Source: Bacteroidota bacterium (GTDB lineage: Bacteria > Bacteroidota > Bacteroidia > AKYH767-A > 2013-40CM-41-45). From it: a stretch of 64,000 bases of DNA. Position 1 is the first letter of the stretch, and each line of letters opens with the position of its first letter. The position numbers and the translations under genes were made by a program. Where the stretch lies: positions 1-64,000 of the forward strand of contig JADKKE010000005.1 of the NCBI GenBank assembly GCA_016720655.1, written 5' to 3'. Positions 57,313 to 64,000 of this stretch are shown piece after piece. The notes under the pieces were generated by a model. That model was not told the origin of the DNA. It saw only the letters and a program-made list of their open reading frames with translations, and searched no databases.

Positions 57313-58149
57313 ATGAGTACAGTAGCAATCAGTGCAGGTGATGTAAACAAACTTCGCCAACAAACCGGAGCCGGAATGATGGACTGTAAAAAGGCCCTCA
57401 CCGAAGCAAACGGAGATTTTGAAGCAGCAATTGATATCCTTCGTAAAAAAGGACAAAAAATTGCAGCAAACCGTCAGGATCGTGAAGCTAAAGAAGGTTA
57501 TGTATACGGAAAAGTAACAGCCGATGGCAAAACCGGTGTGGTTGTAGCTGTTTGTTGCGAAACTGATTTCGTAGCAAAGAATGCTGATTTTATTAAATAC
57601 GGAGAATCAATCCTTGAACTTGCTGTTGCAAATAAGCCTGCAAGTGCTGATGATTTGAAGAACTTAAAGCTCGGTAACCAGACTGTAGGCGAATCATTGA
57701 TCGAACAGATGGGTAAAATCGGTGAAAAGATTGATGTTGTTGATTACCAGTTGGTGAATTCCGACAAAGTGATTGTTTACAATCATCCGGGTAACAAACT
57801 TGCTTCAATGATCGGATTTAATTCTGCACCTGCAGGAATTGACGATGCCGGACGTGATGTTGCAATGCAAACTGCTGCAATGGCTCCTGTGGCTATCGAC
57901 AAAGACGATGTTGACGCAAAAACCCTTGAGCGCGAAATCGAAATCGGTAAGGATCAAGCCCGTCAGGAAGGCAAACCTGAAAATATGATTGAAAAAATCG
58001 CTTTGGGCAAACTGAACAAATTCTATAACGAATATACCCTGCTCAACCAGGTATTTATTAAAGACGAAAAGAAAACGGTTCGTCAGTACCTTGAGAGTAT
58101 CGACAAGAACCTCAAAGTCACCGCAATGAAACGGGTGAAACTCGGATAA
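57313..58149 (+). CDS. tsf: Elongation factor Ts
   Basis: 278 aa nucleotide-exchange factor for EF-Tu. The N-terminal UBA-like domain has LRQQTGAGMMDCKKALTEAN; the core has CCETDFVAKNADF and the closing KDEKKTVRQYLES. An AAGGAG-like sequence precedes the ATG at 57313 (TAAGGAGTAC), one of the few Shine-Dalgarno matches in the window. The operon ends here with a clear terminator. Confidence 0.97.
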   Translation: MSTVAISAGDVNKLRQQTGAGMMDCKKALTEANGDFEAAIDILRKKGQKIAANRQDREAKEGYVYGKVTADGKTGVVVAVCCETDFVAKNADFIKYGESILELAVANKPASADDLKNLKLGNQTVGESLIEQMGKIGEKIDVVDYQLVNSDKVIVYNHPGNKLASMIGFNSAPAGIDDAGRDVAMQTAAMAPVAIDKDDVDAKTLEREIEIGKDQARQEGKPENMIEKIALGKLNKFYNEYTLLNQVFIKDEKKTVRQYLESIDKNLKVTAMKRVKLG

Positions 58150-58155
58150 TGAATC

Positions 58156-58185
58156 AAAAAGAGAATCGAAAGATTCTCTTTTTTT
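58156..58185 (+). terminator. Intrinsic terminator of the rplM-tsf operon
   Basis: AAAAAGAGAATC (58156-58167) pairs with GATTCTCTTTTT (58172-58183) around a GAAA tetraloop, followed by T residues, 7 bp after the tsf stop. Confidence 0.93.
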
Positions 58186-58200
58186 GCCATGAATTCTGTA

Positions 58201-58377
58201 AAGGTATTAGGTATTTAGAGTTAGTGTGGTTGTTCCAGGTTCCGTGTTCTATATTTAGTTACAGCCGTATCCTTATACTTTATACTTTATACCTTATACT
58301 TTACACCCACCAATTCGTCCACCCATCAGCAAACCCCAGGGCCATTCCGTCCCCCGCCCCTCGTCCCTCGTCCCTCT
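58201..58377. repeat. Three word arrays between tsf and pyrH
   Basis: 58201-58216 carries AGGTATTAGGTATT; 58272-58305 repeats TATACTT(TA)/TATACCT five times; 58347-58377 is a CGTCCC/CTCGTCC array like the one before pdxA. The last ends about 40 bp before the pyrH ATG, where no clear promoter is visible. Confidence 0.7.
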
Positions 58378-58418
58378 AAAATAAATTGCATAAATTAGCC
58401 ATCCGAAAACAACACACC

Positions 58419-59129
58419 ATGAAATACAAACGTGTCCTTCTTAAACTTAGTGGAGAATCATTAATGGGTGAAAAGGAATTCGGAATCGACCATGACAGGT
58501 TGAAGCAATATTCCGAAGACATCAAGGCAATTGTGGGCATGGGTGTTGAGATTGCGATTGTGATCGGAGGAGGAAATATTTTCCGTGGAGTGAACAACGA
58601 TGTAGAAGATGTGATTGACCGTGTGCAGGGCGACTATATGGGAATGCTTGCGACAGTAATCAACAGCATGGCTCTCCAGGCTGCCCTGGAAAAAATCGGT
58701 GTGAGCACACGACTGCAATCTGCAATCAAAATGGAACAGATCTGCGAGCCCTATATCAAACGTCGTGCTGTCCGTCACCTGGAAAAAGGTCGTGTGGTCA
58801 TCTTCGGAGCCGGAACCGGGAATCCGTATTTTACGACTGATACAGCTGCATCATTGCGAGCTATTGAAATTGGCGCGGATGTGATTTTGAAAGGAACACG
58901 GGTCGATGGAATTTACACTGCAGACCCTGAAAAATTTAAAGATGCCGTGAAATACGAGACTGTTACTTTTGATGAAGTGTATGAAAAAGGGCTGAAGGTG
59001 ATGGATCTCACAGCGTTCACACTCTGCAATGAGAACAAAGTACCGATCATTGTATTCGACATGAACAAAACCGGAAATCTCATCCGCATTCTCGATGGTG
59101 AACATGTTGGAACCCTCGTAGAATTTTGA
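58419..59129 (+). CDS. pyrH: UMP kinase
   Basis: Phosphorylates UMP to UDP in pyrimidine synthesis. ATG 58419 (MKYKRVLLKLSGESLMG) is the family start; the frame is open to 58386. Motifs: LLKLSGESLMGEKEFGID, IAIVIGGGNIFRG, RVQGDYMGMLATVINSMAL, RRAVRHLEKGRVVIFGAGTG, NPYFTTDTAASLRAIEIGAD and DLTAFTLCNENKVPIIVFD. 236 aa is normal. It is followed by frr, the usual pyrH-frr pair. Confidence 0.97.
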   Translation: MKYKRVLLKLSGESLMGEKEFGIDHDRLKQYSEDIKAIVGMGVEIAIVIGGGNIFRGVNNDVEDVIDRVQGDYMGMLATVINSMALQAALEKIGVSTRLQSAIKMEQICEPYIKRRAVRHLEKGRVVIFGAGTGNPYFTTDTAASLRAIEIGADVILKGTRVDGIYTADPEKFKDAVKYETVTFDEVYEKGLKVMDLTAFTLCNENKVPIIVFDMNKTGNLIRILDGEHVGTLVEF

Positions 59130-59172
59130 AAAAATATTTAATAAATTGCATTCAATTCATAACAAAGAACAA

Positions 59173-59729
59173 ATGCTTGACACGAATAAACTTCTGAACG
59201 AAACAAAAGCTCACATGGTGAAAGCCATAGAGCATCTGGAACTTGAGTTGACGAAAATCCGTGCCGGTCGTGCGAATCCGGCTATGTTAGACAGTGTCCA
59301 TGTTGACTACTACGGGACCAATACGCCATTGAGCCAGGTTTCGAATGTGAGTACACCGGATGCAAAAACAATTGTGATTCAACCCTGGGAAAAATCAATG
59401 GTTGGTCCGATTGAAAAAGCAATTCTTGTTGCCAATCTTGGTTTCACGCCGATGAATGATGGATTGGTCGTTCGTATCAATGTGCCTGCACTCACCGAAG
59501 AACGCAGAAAAGAATTGGTAAAGAAAACAAAAGCTGAAGCCGAGCATTGCCGGGTTGCAGTTCGCAATATCCGCAGAGATGCAAACGAACACATTAAGAA
59601 AGAATCAAAATCAGTTCCGGAAGATGTTGTAAAGATCTTGAAGATAAAATTCAGAAAATGACCGATCAATATATCGCCATGGTTGAAAAACATTTGGAGG
59701 CGAAGGATAAGGAGATTATGACGATTTGA
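59173..59729 (+). CDS. frr: Ribosome recycling factor, one-base frameshift near the end
   Basis: Releases ribosomes from mRNA after termination. ATG 59173 (MLDTNKLLNETKAHMVKAIE) is preferred over the TTG at 59146. ELTKIRAGRANPAMLDSVHV, IVIQPWEKSM, GLVVRINVPALTEERRKEL and VRNIRRDANEHIKK are canonical. The annotated frame stops at 59661 after DVVKILKIKFRK, but adding one A at about 59631-59635 restores VVKDLEDKIQKMTDQYIAMV and a stop at 59727-59729. The reconstructed protein of 185 aa is exactly the family length. As frr is essential, this is almost surely a sequence error, not a true mutation. Confidence 0.93.
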
Positions 59730-59732
59730 AAT

Positions 59733-59818
59733 TAGGTATTAAGTATTAGGTACCAAGTACCAGGTATTCTCTTTAACTTCTCCTGCGTTGTCATACTTTA
59801 TACTTTATACTTCATACC
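59733..59818. repeat. Two word arrays after frr
   Basis: 59733-59770 repeats AGGTATTAAGTATT and GGTACCAAGTACCAGG words. 59792-59818 repeats TATACTT four times. The second word is shared with 58272-58305 and 61151-61181. Confidence 0.65.
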
Positions 59819-59858
59819 AAACAAGCCCTCGGATACAATTCCACCAAAAAACAAGAAA

Positions 59859-59878
59859 CCCCGGAGTTTAGTCCGGGG
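59859..59878 (+). terminator. Likely terminator hairpin downstream of frr
   Basis: CCCCGGA (59859-59865) pairs with TCCGGGG (59872-59878) around a 6-nt loop. The downstream T run is poor (CTTCCT), so termination may be partial. Confidence 0.6.
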
Positions 59879-59920
59879 CTTCCTGATCAACAATTCAAAT
59901 TACTTAATTAAAACTTAACA

Positions 59921-59973
59921 TGAAACACGTGTCTTATAACGGGGACGTGTATGGCAAAGTTTCAGTTTTTTTT
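59921..59973 (+). terminator. Second candidate hairpin with long T run
   Basis: TGAAAC (59921-59926) pairs with GTTTCA (59959-59964), and inner ACACG with CGTGT (59946-59950). A run of eight T residues follows at 59966-59973. It could be a second terminator after frr or the 3' end of a small RNA starting between 59880 and 59920. The rest of 59730-60105 holds no gene. Confidence 0.4.
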
Positions 59974-60105
59974 ATTTTTTTTATTCTTTGCATGAATTAT
60001 TTGAATTTTCAATAAAATCAAAGTTTTTTATTCGGTAATTAATTTCATTTTTCTAATTCTACATGAAAGCTGTCCCAATAATTTTAATGTTATAACATTT
60101 ATTAT

Positions 60106-61023
60106 TTATACAATAGTAATCTCCCAAACCATTATCGAACGATCATCGCCTGCTGAAATAAGATAGTTCTGATAGCTTGTCCAGAGAATTTTATTCACGC
60201 TGTTTAGATGACCCTGATACTTTTCTTTGTCAATGCGGGCAAGGATTTCGAAAGATTCTGCATCCCAAATTTTAATTGTTTTATCACGACTTGCAGTCGC
60301 TAACAATCGTCCATCCGGAGAAAATTCAATTCCATATACGGCATAATTGTGCGCGGGGATCGACTGTAACAAGTGGTAGGATTTCGCATCCCAGATATTC
60401 AAATGTGCATCCCGTCCGCCGCTCAGCAGAAGATCATTCGATGGATGGTACATCACTGTGTTGGCTGACAATTCATGCGCTTTGAAAGAAATTTTCTCTG
60501 TCATATTCTCCGGATCAAATATGCGGATCATGCCATCGCCCGATGCTACAGCAAGTTCGCTCCCATCCTGCTTGAGCTGTATACTCCTGACTTTTTCCTT
60601 GCAAAGATCCAAAGAATACAGCAATGTAAAATCATCCAAAGACCATACAGCTATTGAACCATCAGCACTGGCAGTATATACACGATTTAGCAGAAGTGAA
60701 TACGTGATATCAAAGATCCCATTCTTATGATGCACGAGAAATTTTATTTCCTGTTTCTTCTCAAGATCCACAACATGCAATCCTCCTCCCGACACTCCAA
60801 TCAACAACAATCGTCGCTCGGGAATATGTCGGAGAGAATAAATTATCGAACCTACATTCACTATTCCCCGTGGTGTAGAATCTGAACCAAGATTCCATTC
60901 TGTCACTAATTTATCACTGCTCCCTGAAAAAAATAATTCCGGCGCTATGCTGTGTTCCAATGCATACACAGACCCTTCATGCCCTTTGTAAGTGTGTATT
61001 TTTTTTACCTGGATTTGGAGCAT
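60106..61023 (-). CDS. WD40-repeat protein
   Basis: 305 aa without signal peptide, hence probably cytosolic. About seven WD40 blades are visible, e.g. YKGHEGSVYALEHSIAPELFFSG, GRDAHLNIWDAKSYH, SRDKTIKIWDAESFE and AGDDRSIMVWEI. A seven-bladed propeller scaffold for protein contacts is expected. Many Bacteroidota carry such stand-alone WD40 proteins; partners are unknown. It is monocistronic between two word-array gaps. Confidence 0.88.
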   Translation of the reverse strand: MLQIQVKKIHTYKGHEGSVYALEHSIAPELFFSGSSDKLVTEWNLGSDSTPRGIVNVGSIIYSLRHIPERRLLLIGVSGGGLHVVDLEKKQEIKFLVHHKNGIFDITYSLLLNRVYTASADGSIAVWSLDDFTLLYSLDLCKEKVRSIQLKQDGSELAVASGDGMIRIFDPENMTEKISFKAHELSANTVMYHPSNDLLLSGGRDAHLNIWDAKSYHLLQSIPAHNYAVYGIEFSPDGRLLATASRDKTIKIWDAESFEILARIDKEKYQGHLNSVNKILWTSYQNYLISAGDDRSIMVWEITIV

Positions 61024-61027
61024 AGGA

Positions 61028-61181
61028 TTGTGGGTAGTGAGATGTTGAGATGCTGAGTTATTGGGTTATTGAGTTATTGGTAGGGTTATAGGGTTATTAG
61101 GTTATTGAGTTATTGGGCTCAAAGGAAAAACAGAGCAATCTATCGACCCTTACCTTATACTTTATACCTTATACTTTATAC
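61028..61181. repeat. Word arrays GGGTTATTGAGTTATT and TATACCT
   Basis: 61028-61117 repeats GAGTTATTGGGTTATT and variants about eight times. 61151-61181 repeats TATACTT/TATACCT four times. The remaining gap to 61287 is AT-rich without features. Confidence 0.7.
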
Positions 61182-61287
61182 CAAATTACTAAATACCCAT
61201 CTTCATTATTTGATTATTTATTCCTATTTTTAAACATCAATTATTATAAAATGAATTAATATCAGACATAATTGAAAACTAAAAGCT

Positions 61288-62313
61288 TCAGTCGGCCCAG
61301 ACTTTTGTGCCTTCGGAACAATTTTTACAGATGTCAATTTCCTTGCGGCTCTTCATCAAGGAACGTCTGAAAGACTGATACGCATCATTTTTCCATATGC
61401 TTTGAAAGTTCAATTCCTTCAAATTACCCATTTTGTGATCGGCATCCTTGTCGAAGCAACAGGGAACCACAGTTCCATCCCAGGTGATGACACAGGAATG
61501 CCAGAGTTTCCAGCAATGGTTGAGGAGTTTGTTTTTTAATGCAAAGGTTCCGTCATCCTGTTTTCGGTAACGCGAGTATTTTTCATTTTCCGGAATCAGT
61601 GTATTCCCATTTTCATAATCATAGACTTGAGCTGTTTTGAATGCAACATCATCGACACCGATTTCACGTGCCAGTTTTTTCACTTCTTCTGTTTGGTGTT
61701 CATTTGGCTTCACAACAAGAAACTGAAAAACAACATACGGTCTGGTTTTGTTCAGGTTCTTTTTCCATTTCACAATATTGCGCGCACCTTCCAATACTTT
61801 TTCAAGTTTTCCTCCGATCCTGTACTGCTCATAGGTCTCCTGCGTAGTTCCATCAATTGAAATAATCAGTCGGTCCAGCCCGGATTCCACTGTTCGCTTC
61901 GCAGTCTCATCGTCGAGATAATGCGCATTCGTGGATGTTGCTGTGTACATTTTCTTAGCGGCAGCATAGCTTACCATTTCGAGAAAACCAGGATTAAGAA
62001 ATGGTTCTCCCTGGAAATAAAACGTCAGGTACAAAACTTTTTTGCTTACATCGTCAATTACACTTCTGAAAAATTCCTGTTCCAACATTCCTATCGGACG
62101 CGTGAATGATCGCAGTCCGCTCGGACATTCCGGACATCGCAAGTTGCAGGAAGTGGTTGGTTCGATGGAAATGCTAATGGGAAAAGCAGGATGCCAGGAC
62201 TTTCCTCTCATTCGTGACCAATAATAACTAAGCCAAACAAGACTTGCGTTTGCAAATCGCTGTACACTCAGCTTTGACAACAAATTCAATATATCCCGGG
62301 GATGAGTATTCAT
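61288..62313 (-). CDS. Radical SAM protein with SPASM-type C-terminal domain
   Basis: 341 aa. The radical SAM cluster motif is CNLRCPECPSG (CxxxCxxC, near residue 57). GEPFLNPGFLEMV and IISIDGTTQETYEQYRIGGK are typical core segments. The C-terminus has a cysteine-rich SPASM-like region (HSCVITWDGTVVPCCFDKD and EIDICKNCSEG) for auxiliary clusters. Such enzymes modify peptides or cofactors. No short precursor peptide gene, protease or exporter lies nearby, so substrate and pathway remain open; a 231-bp gap separates it from the divergent transglutaminase-like gene. Confidence 0.85.
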   Translation of the reverse strand: MNTHPRDILNLLSKLSVQRFANASLVWLSYYWSRMRGKSWHPAFPISISIEPTTSCNLRCPECPSGLRSFTRPIGMLEQEFFRSVIDDVSKKVLYLTFYFQGEPFLNPGFLEMVSYAAAKKMYTATSTNAHYLDDETAKRTVESGLDRLIISIDGTTQETYEQYRIGGKLEKVLEGARNIVKWKKNLNKTRPYVVFQFLVVKPNEHQTEEVKKLAREIGVDDVAFKTAQVYDYENGNTLIPENEKYSRYRKQDDGTFALKNKLLNHCWKLWHSCVITWDGTVVPCCFDKDADHKMGNLKELNFQSIWKNDAYQSFRRSLMKSRKEIDICKNCSEGTKVWAD

Positions 62314-62544
62314 AGACCTTCACAACAAAGATGCATACAATTTTCATTCACGCCAGTACCATTCAGCAGGATTCCAAATGAAAGGAGAACTGCATTGCAT
62401 CCATTTGGGCAAAACAATCAAATAAACACCAGTTCGATCTTGAAATAATGCAAACAGTTTCGAAACCCTTGAATTTCAAGGCTTCGCGCAATACTGAGAA
62501 CCCTGTCATTTCCATCTTTTTAGTATACTTGTAAAAAATACATC

Positions 62545-64000
62545 ATGCGCTATTTGTTGGTATTTCTGGGCATCACAGCTGTGTCCTCGATTCTTGCACA
62601 GGACAACACCAAACTTGCCACAGAACTTCAGTTGAAATACAAAGATTCACCCGTTGCCATTCTTAGTGCAGAAACCAACTTCGAGTTTTCCAAGGACCCG
62701 AACAGGCCATTGATTAAAGTCCTGGTGAAAGAAACAGAGAAATACCTGTCACTACGCTTCAATTCAAGAATAACGAAAAGTGTTCTTTATGACAGCAATT
62801 CTGAAGTAGAAAAGTTCTACGGATCCAGTTCATTGAAAGGTGAAATCAGTGAACGGACTAAATACTGTGGCAAATACACGAGTGAAGGTTATTTTTACGA
62901 TGACAGTAAGTTTTGTTCTCAGTCAATCAATTTGAAAGAGCTTGGAGAAGTATGGACAATCAACACTGTTAAATCTGTCAACGATTCCAAATATCTTCCT
63001 TCCTGTTATTTCCAGGATGAATACCCGACTGTTTCACGAAAAATAACGTTTACATTTCCTTCGACAATAGATATCGAATTAAAAGAATTTAATTTTCAAG
63101 GCAACTCAATTATTAAATCAGAGTCGACTGTAGGAAACAACCGTGTTGTGAGCTTTACAGTTTCAAATCTCGGGCCTGTTCAGGATGTTGGATACAAACC
63201 GGGCATCCAGCATCATGCACCCCATGTTTTAATTTTGGTGAAATCAGTAAAGAACGGAAGCAGCACCCAAAATCTTCTTGCATCTGTTGATGATTTGTAT
63301 GCATGGTACCATAGTCTGGTTTTAAAATTAAATACAAATCCTGAACCTTTCAAGGCAACTGTGGCCAGTCTTATCAAAGATAAAAAAACCGATGAAGATA
63401 AAATCAAATCCATTTTTTACTGGGTTCAAGACAACATTCGCTACATCGCTTATGAAGATGGAATAGCCGGCTTCAAACCCGATGATGCACAAAATGTTTA
63501 CGAGAAAAAATATGGCGATTGCAAAGGCATGGCAAATCTGACTAAGGAAATGCTCAAAATAGCCGGCTTTGATGCACGACTCACATGGATCGGAACCCGT
63601 CAAATTCTCTATGACTACAGCATTCCTTCGCTCGCCGTCGACAATCATATGATATGTACGGTGGTGTTGAATGATAAAAAATATTTTCTGGATGCAACAG
63701 AAGACAATGTATCGTTTGGCGACTATGCTGAACGAATTCAGAACAGGCAAGTGATGATCGAGAACGGCGACAAATATATTTTGGATAAAGTGCCCACATT
63801 TGACAAAACCCGAAACCTGGAACAACATTCATATACATCAAAGATTAACAGCGAGTTGTTGGAGGGCGTAGGGAAATTTACTCTGCATGGTGAAACAAAA
63901 AAAGATTTTGTGACCCACTACACGCACACACAAAATGATAAGAAGCAGGAATACCTTGAAGGGTATATCAATGACAAAAAAAGTGATTTCAAAATAAGTG
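62545..64000 (+). CDS. DUF3857/transglutaminase-like protein, partial (runs off the window)
   Basis: The frame is open from ATG 62545 to the window end (485 residues). Signal peptide MRYLLVFLGITAVSSILAQ. The first 270 residues resemble the DUF3857 beta-sandwich (KYLSLRFNSRITKSVLYDS, LGPVQDVGYKPGIQHHAPHV). A transglutaminase-like core follows, with catalytic Cys in YGDCKGMANLTKEMLKIAG, His in VDNHMICTVVLND and Asp in FLDATEDN; the motif IFYWVQDNIRYIAYEDG is also typical. It is probably a periplasmic peptidase or amide-bond enzyme. TATACTTG (62524-62531) upstream is a near-consensus -7 element. Confidence 0.87.
   Translation, partial: MRYLLVFLGITAVSSILAQDNTKLATELQLKYKDSPVAILSAETNFEFSKDPNRPLIKVLVKETEKYLSLRFNSRITKSVLYDSNSEVEKFYGSSSLKGEISERTKYCGKYTSEGYFYDDSKFCSQSINLKELGEVWTINTVKSVNDSKYLPSCYFQDEYPTVSRKITFTFPSTIDIELKEFNFQGNSIIKSESTVGNNRVVSFTVSNLGPVQDVGYKPGIQHHAPHVLILVKSVKNGSSTQNLLASVDDLYAWYHSLVLKLNTNPEPFKATVASLIKDKKTDEDKIKSIFYWVQDNIRYIAYEDGIAGFKPDDAQNVYEKKYGDCKGMANLTKEMLKIAGFDARLTWIGTRQILYDYSIPSLAVDNHMICTVVLNDKKYFLDATEDNVSFGDYAERIQNRQVMIENGDKYILDKVPTFDKTRNLEQHSYTSKINSELLEGVGKFTLHGETKKDFVTHYTHTQNDKKQEYLEGYINDKKSDFKIS

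Noticed and set aside
57072..57341. Lys/Gln-rich open frame overlapping the end of rpsB and the start of tsf
   Set aside because: A shifted reading of the acidic rpsB tail; both real genes are certain.
59146..59172. TTG start of frr nine codons upstream
   Set aside because: The ATG at 59173 gives the usual protein length and N-terminus.
1..64000. tRNA, rRNA or tmRNA genes, insertion sequences, prophage
   Set aside because: No cloverleaf-like segments, conserved rRNA stretches, transposases, integrases or phage proteins were recognised by reading; a covariance search was not possible.

Overview
The window reads as a chromosomal segment of a Bacteroidota bacterium, probably environmental and uncultured. 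The evidence is the number of Por secretion system (T9SS) cargo proteins with C-terminal sorting or gliding-type domains, two TonB-dependent receptors with carboxypeptidase-regulatory plugs, a PorT-like barrel, SprB/PKD repeat giants, promoters matching TTTG-N19/20-TAnnTTTG, and few Shine-Dalgarno sequences. mqnC points to the futalosine route to menaquinone. There is no rRNA, no recognisable tRNA, no CRISPR array and no insertion sequence.

Layout. 1-6.5 kb: a broken FN3-type secreted giant, mqnC, leucyl aminopeptidase, a repeat-rich gap, pdxA. 6.5-12.3 kb: two paralogous secreted alpha/beta hydrolases (one lacking its nucleophile) and a TonB receptor. 12.9-15.9 kb: a YHYH / MbnP-like / MbnH-like operon, probably for copper and tryptophan-to-kynurenine chemistry. 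16.1-21.2 kb: a P-domain/CotH-kinase/SprB-repeat secreted giant. 21.4-27.9 kb: a biotin carrier protein, then M1 peptidase, GT39 transferase, PagL-like lipid A deacylase and GIN-domain lipoprotein. 28-35 kb: rnhA, WG-repeat protein, kbl, dprA, a frameshifted TonB receptor, kdsB. 35.3-45.4 kb: a PorT-like barrel, a T9SS cargo, then the most interesting block (37.4-42.8 kb). This block holds two related small secreted proteins, a PapD-like chaperone and a 985-residue outer-membrane barrel, and looks like an unusual chaperone/usher-like surface assembly operon. A cytosolic hybrid histidine kinase lies upstream. 45.7-51.3 kb: an 1841-residue PKD/SprB adhesin. 51.6-55.3 kb: ECF sigma factor with membrane partner, photolyase, TIGR01777 epimerase. 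55.5-59.7 kb: the translation cluster rplM-rpsI-rpsB-tsf, then pyrH-frr. 60.1-64 kb: WD40 protein, radical SAM/SPASM protein, and the start of a transglutaminase-like protein.

Six genes carry an apparent single-base frameshift. One is the essential frr, and two others disturb genes that would otherwise end or begin in a perfect ATGA overlap. Uncorrected base-calling or assembly errors are therefore likelier than real gene decay, and the frameshifted genes are annotated at their reconstructed extents. Intergenic regions carry many arrays of short degenerate words, of at least eight kinds, that no listed gene explains.
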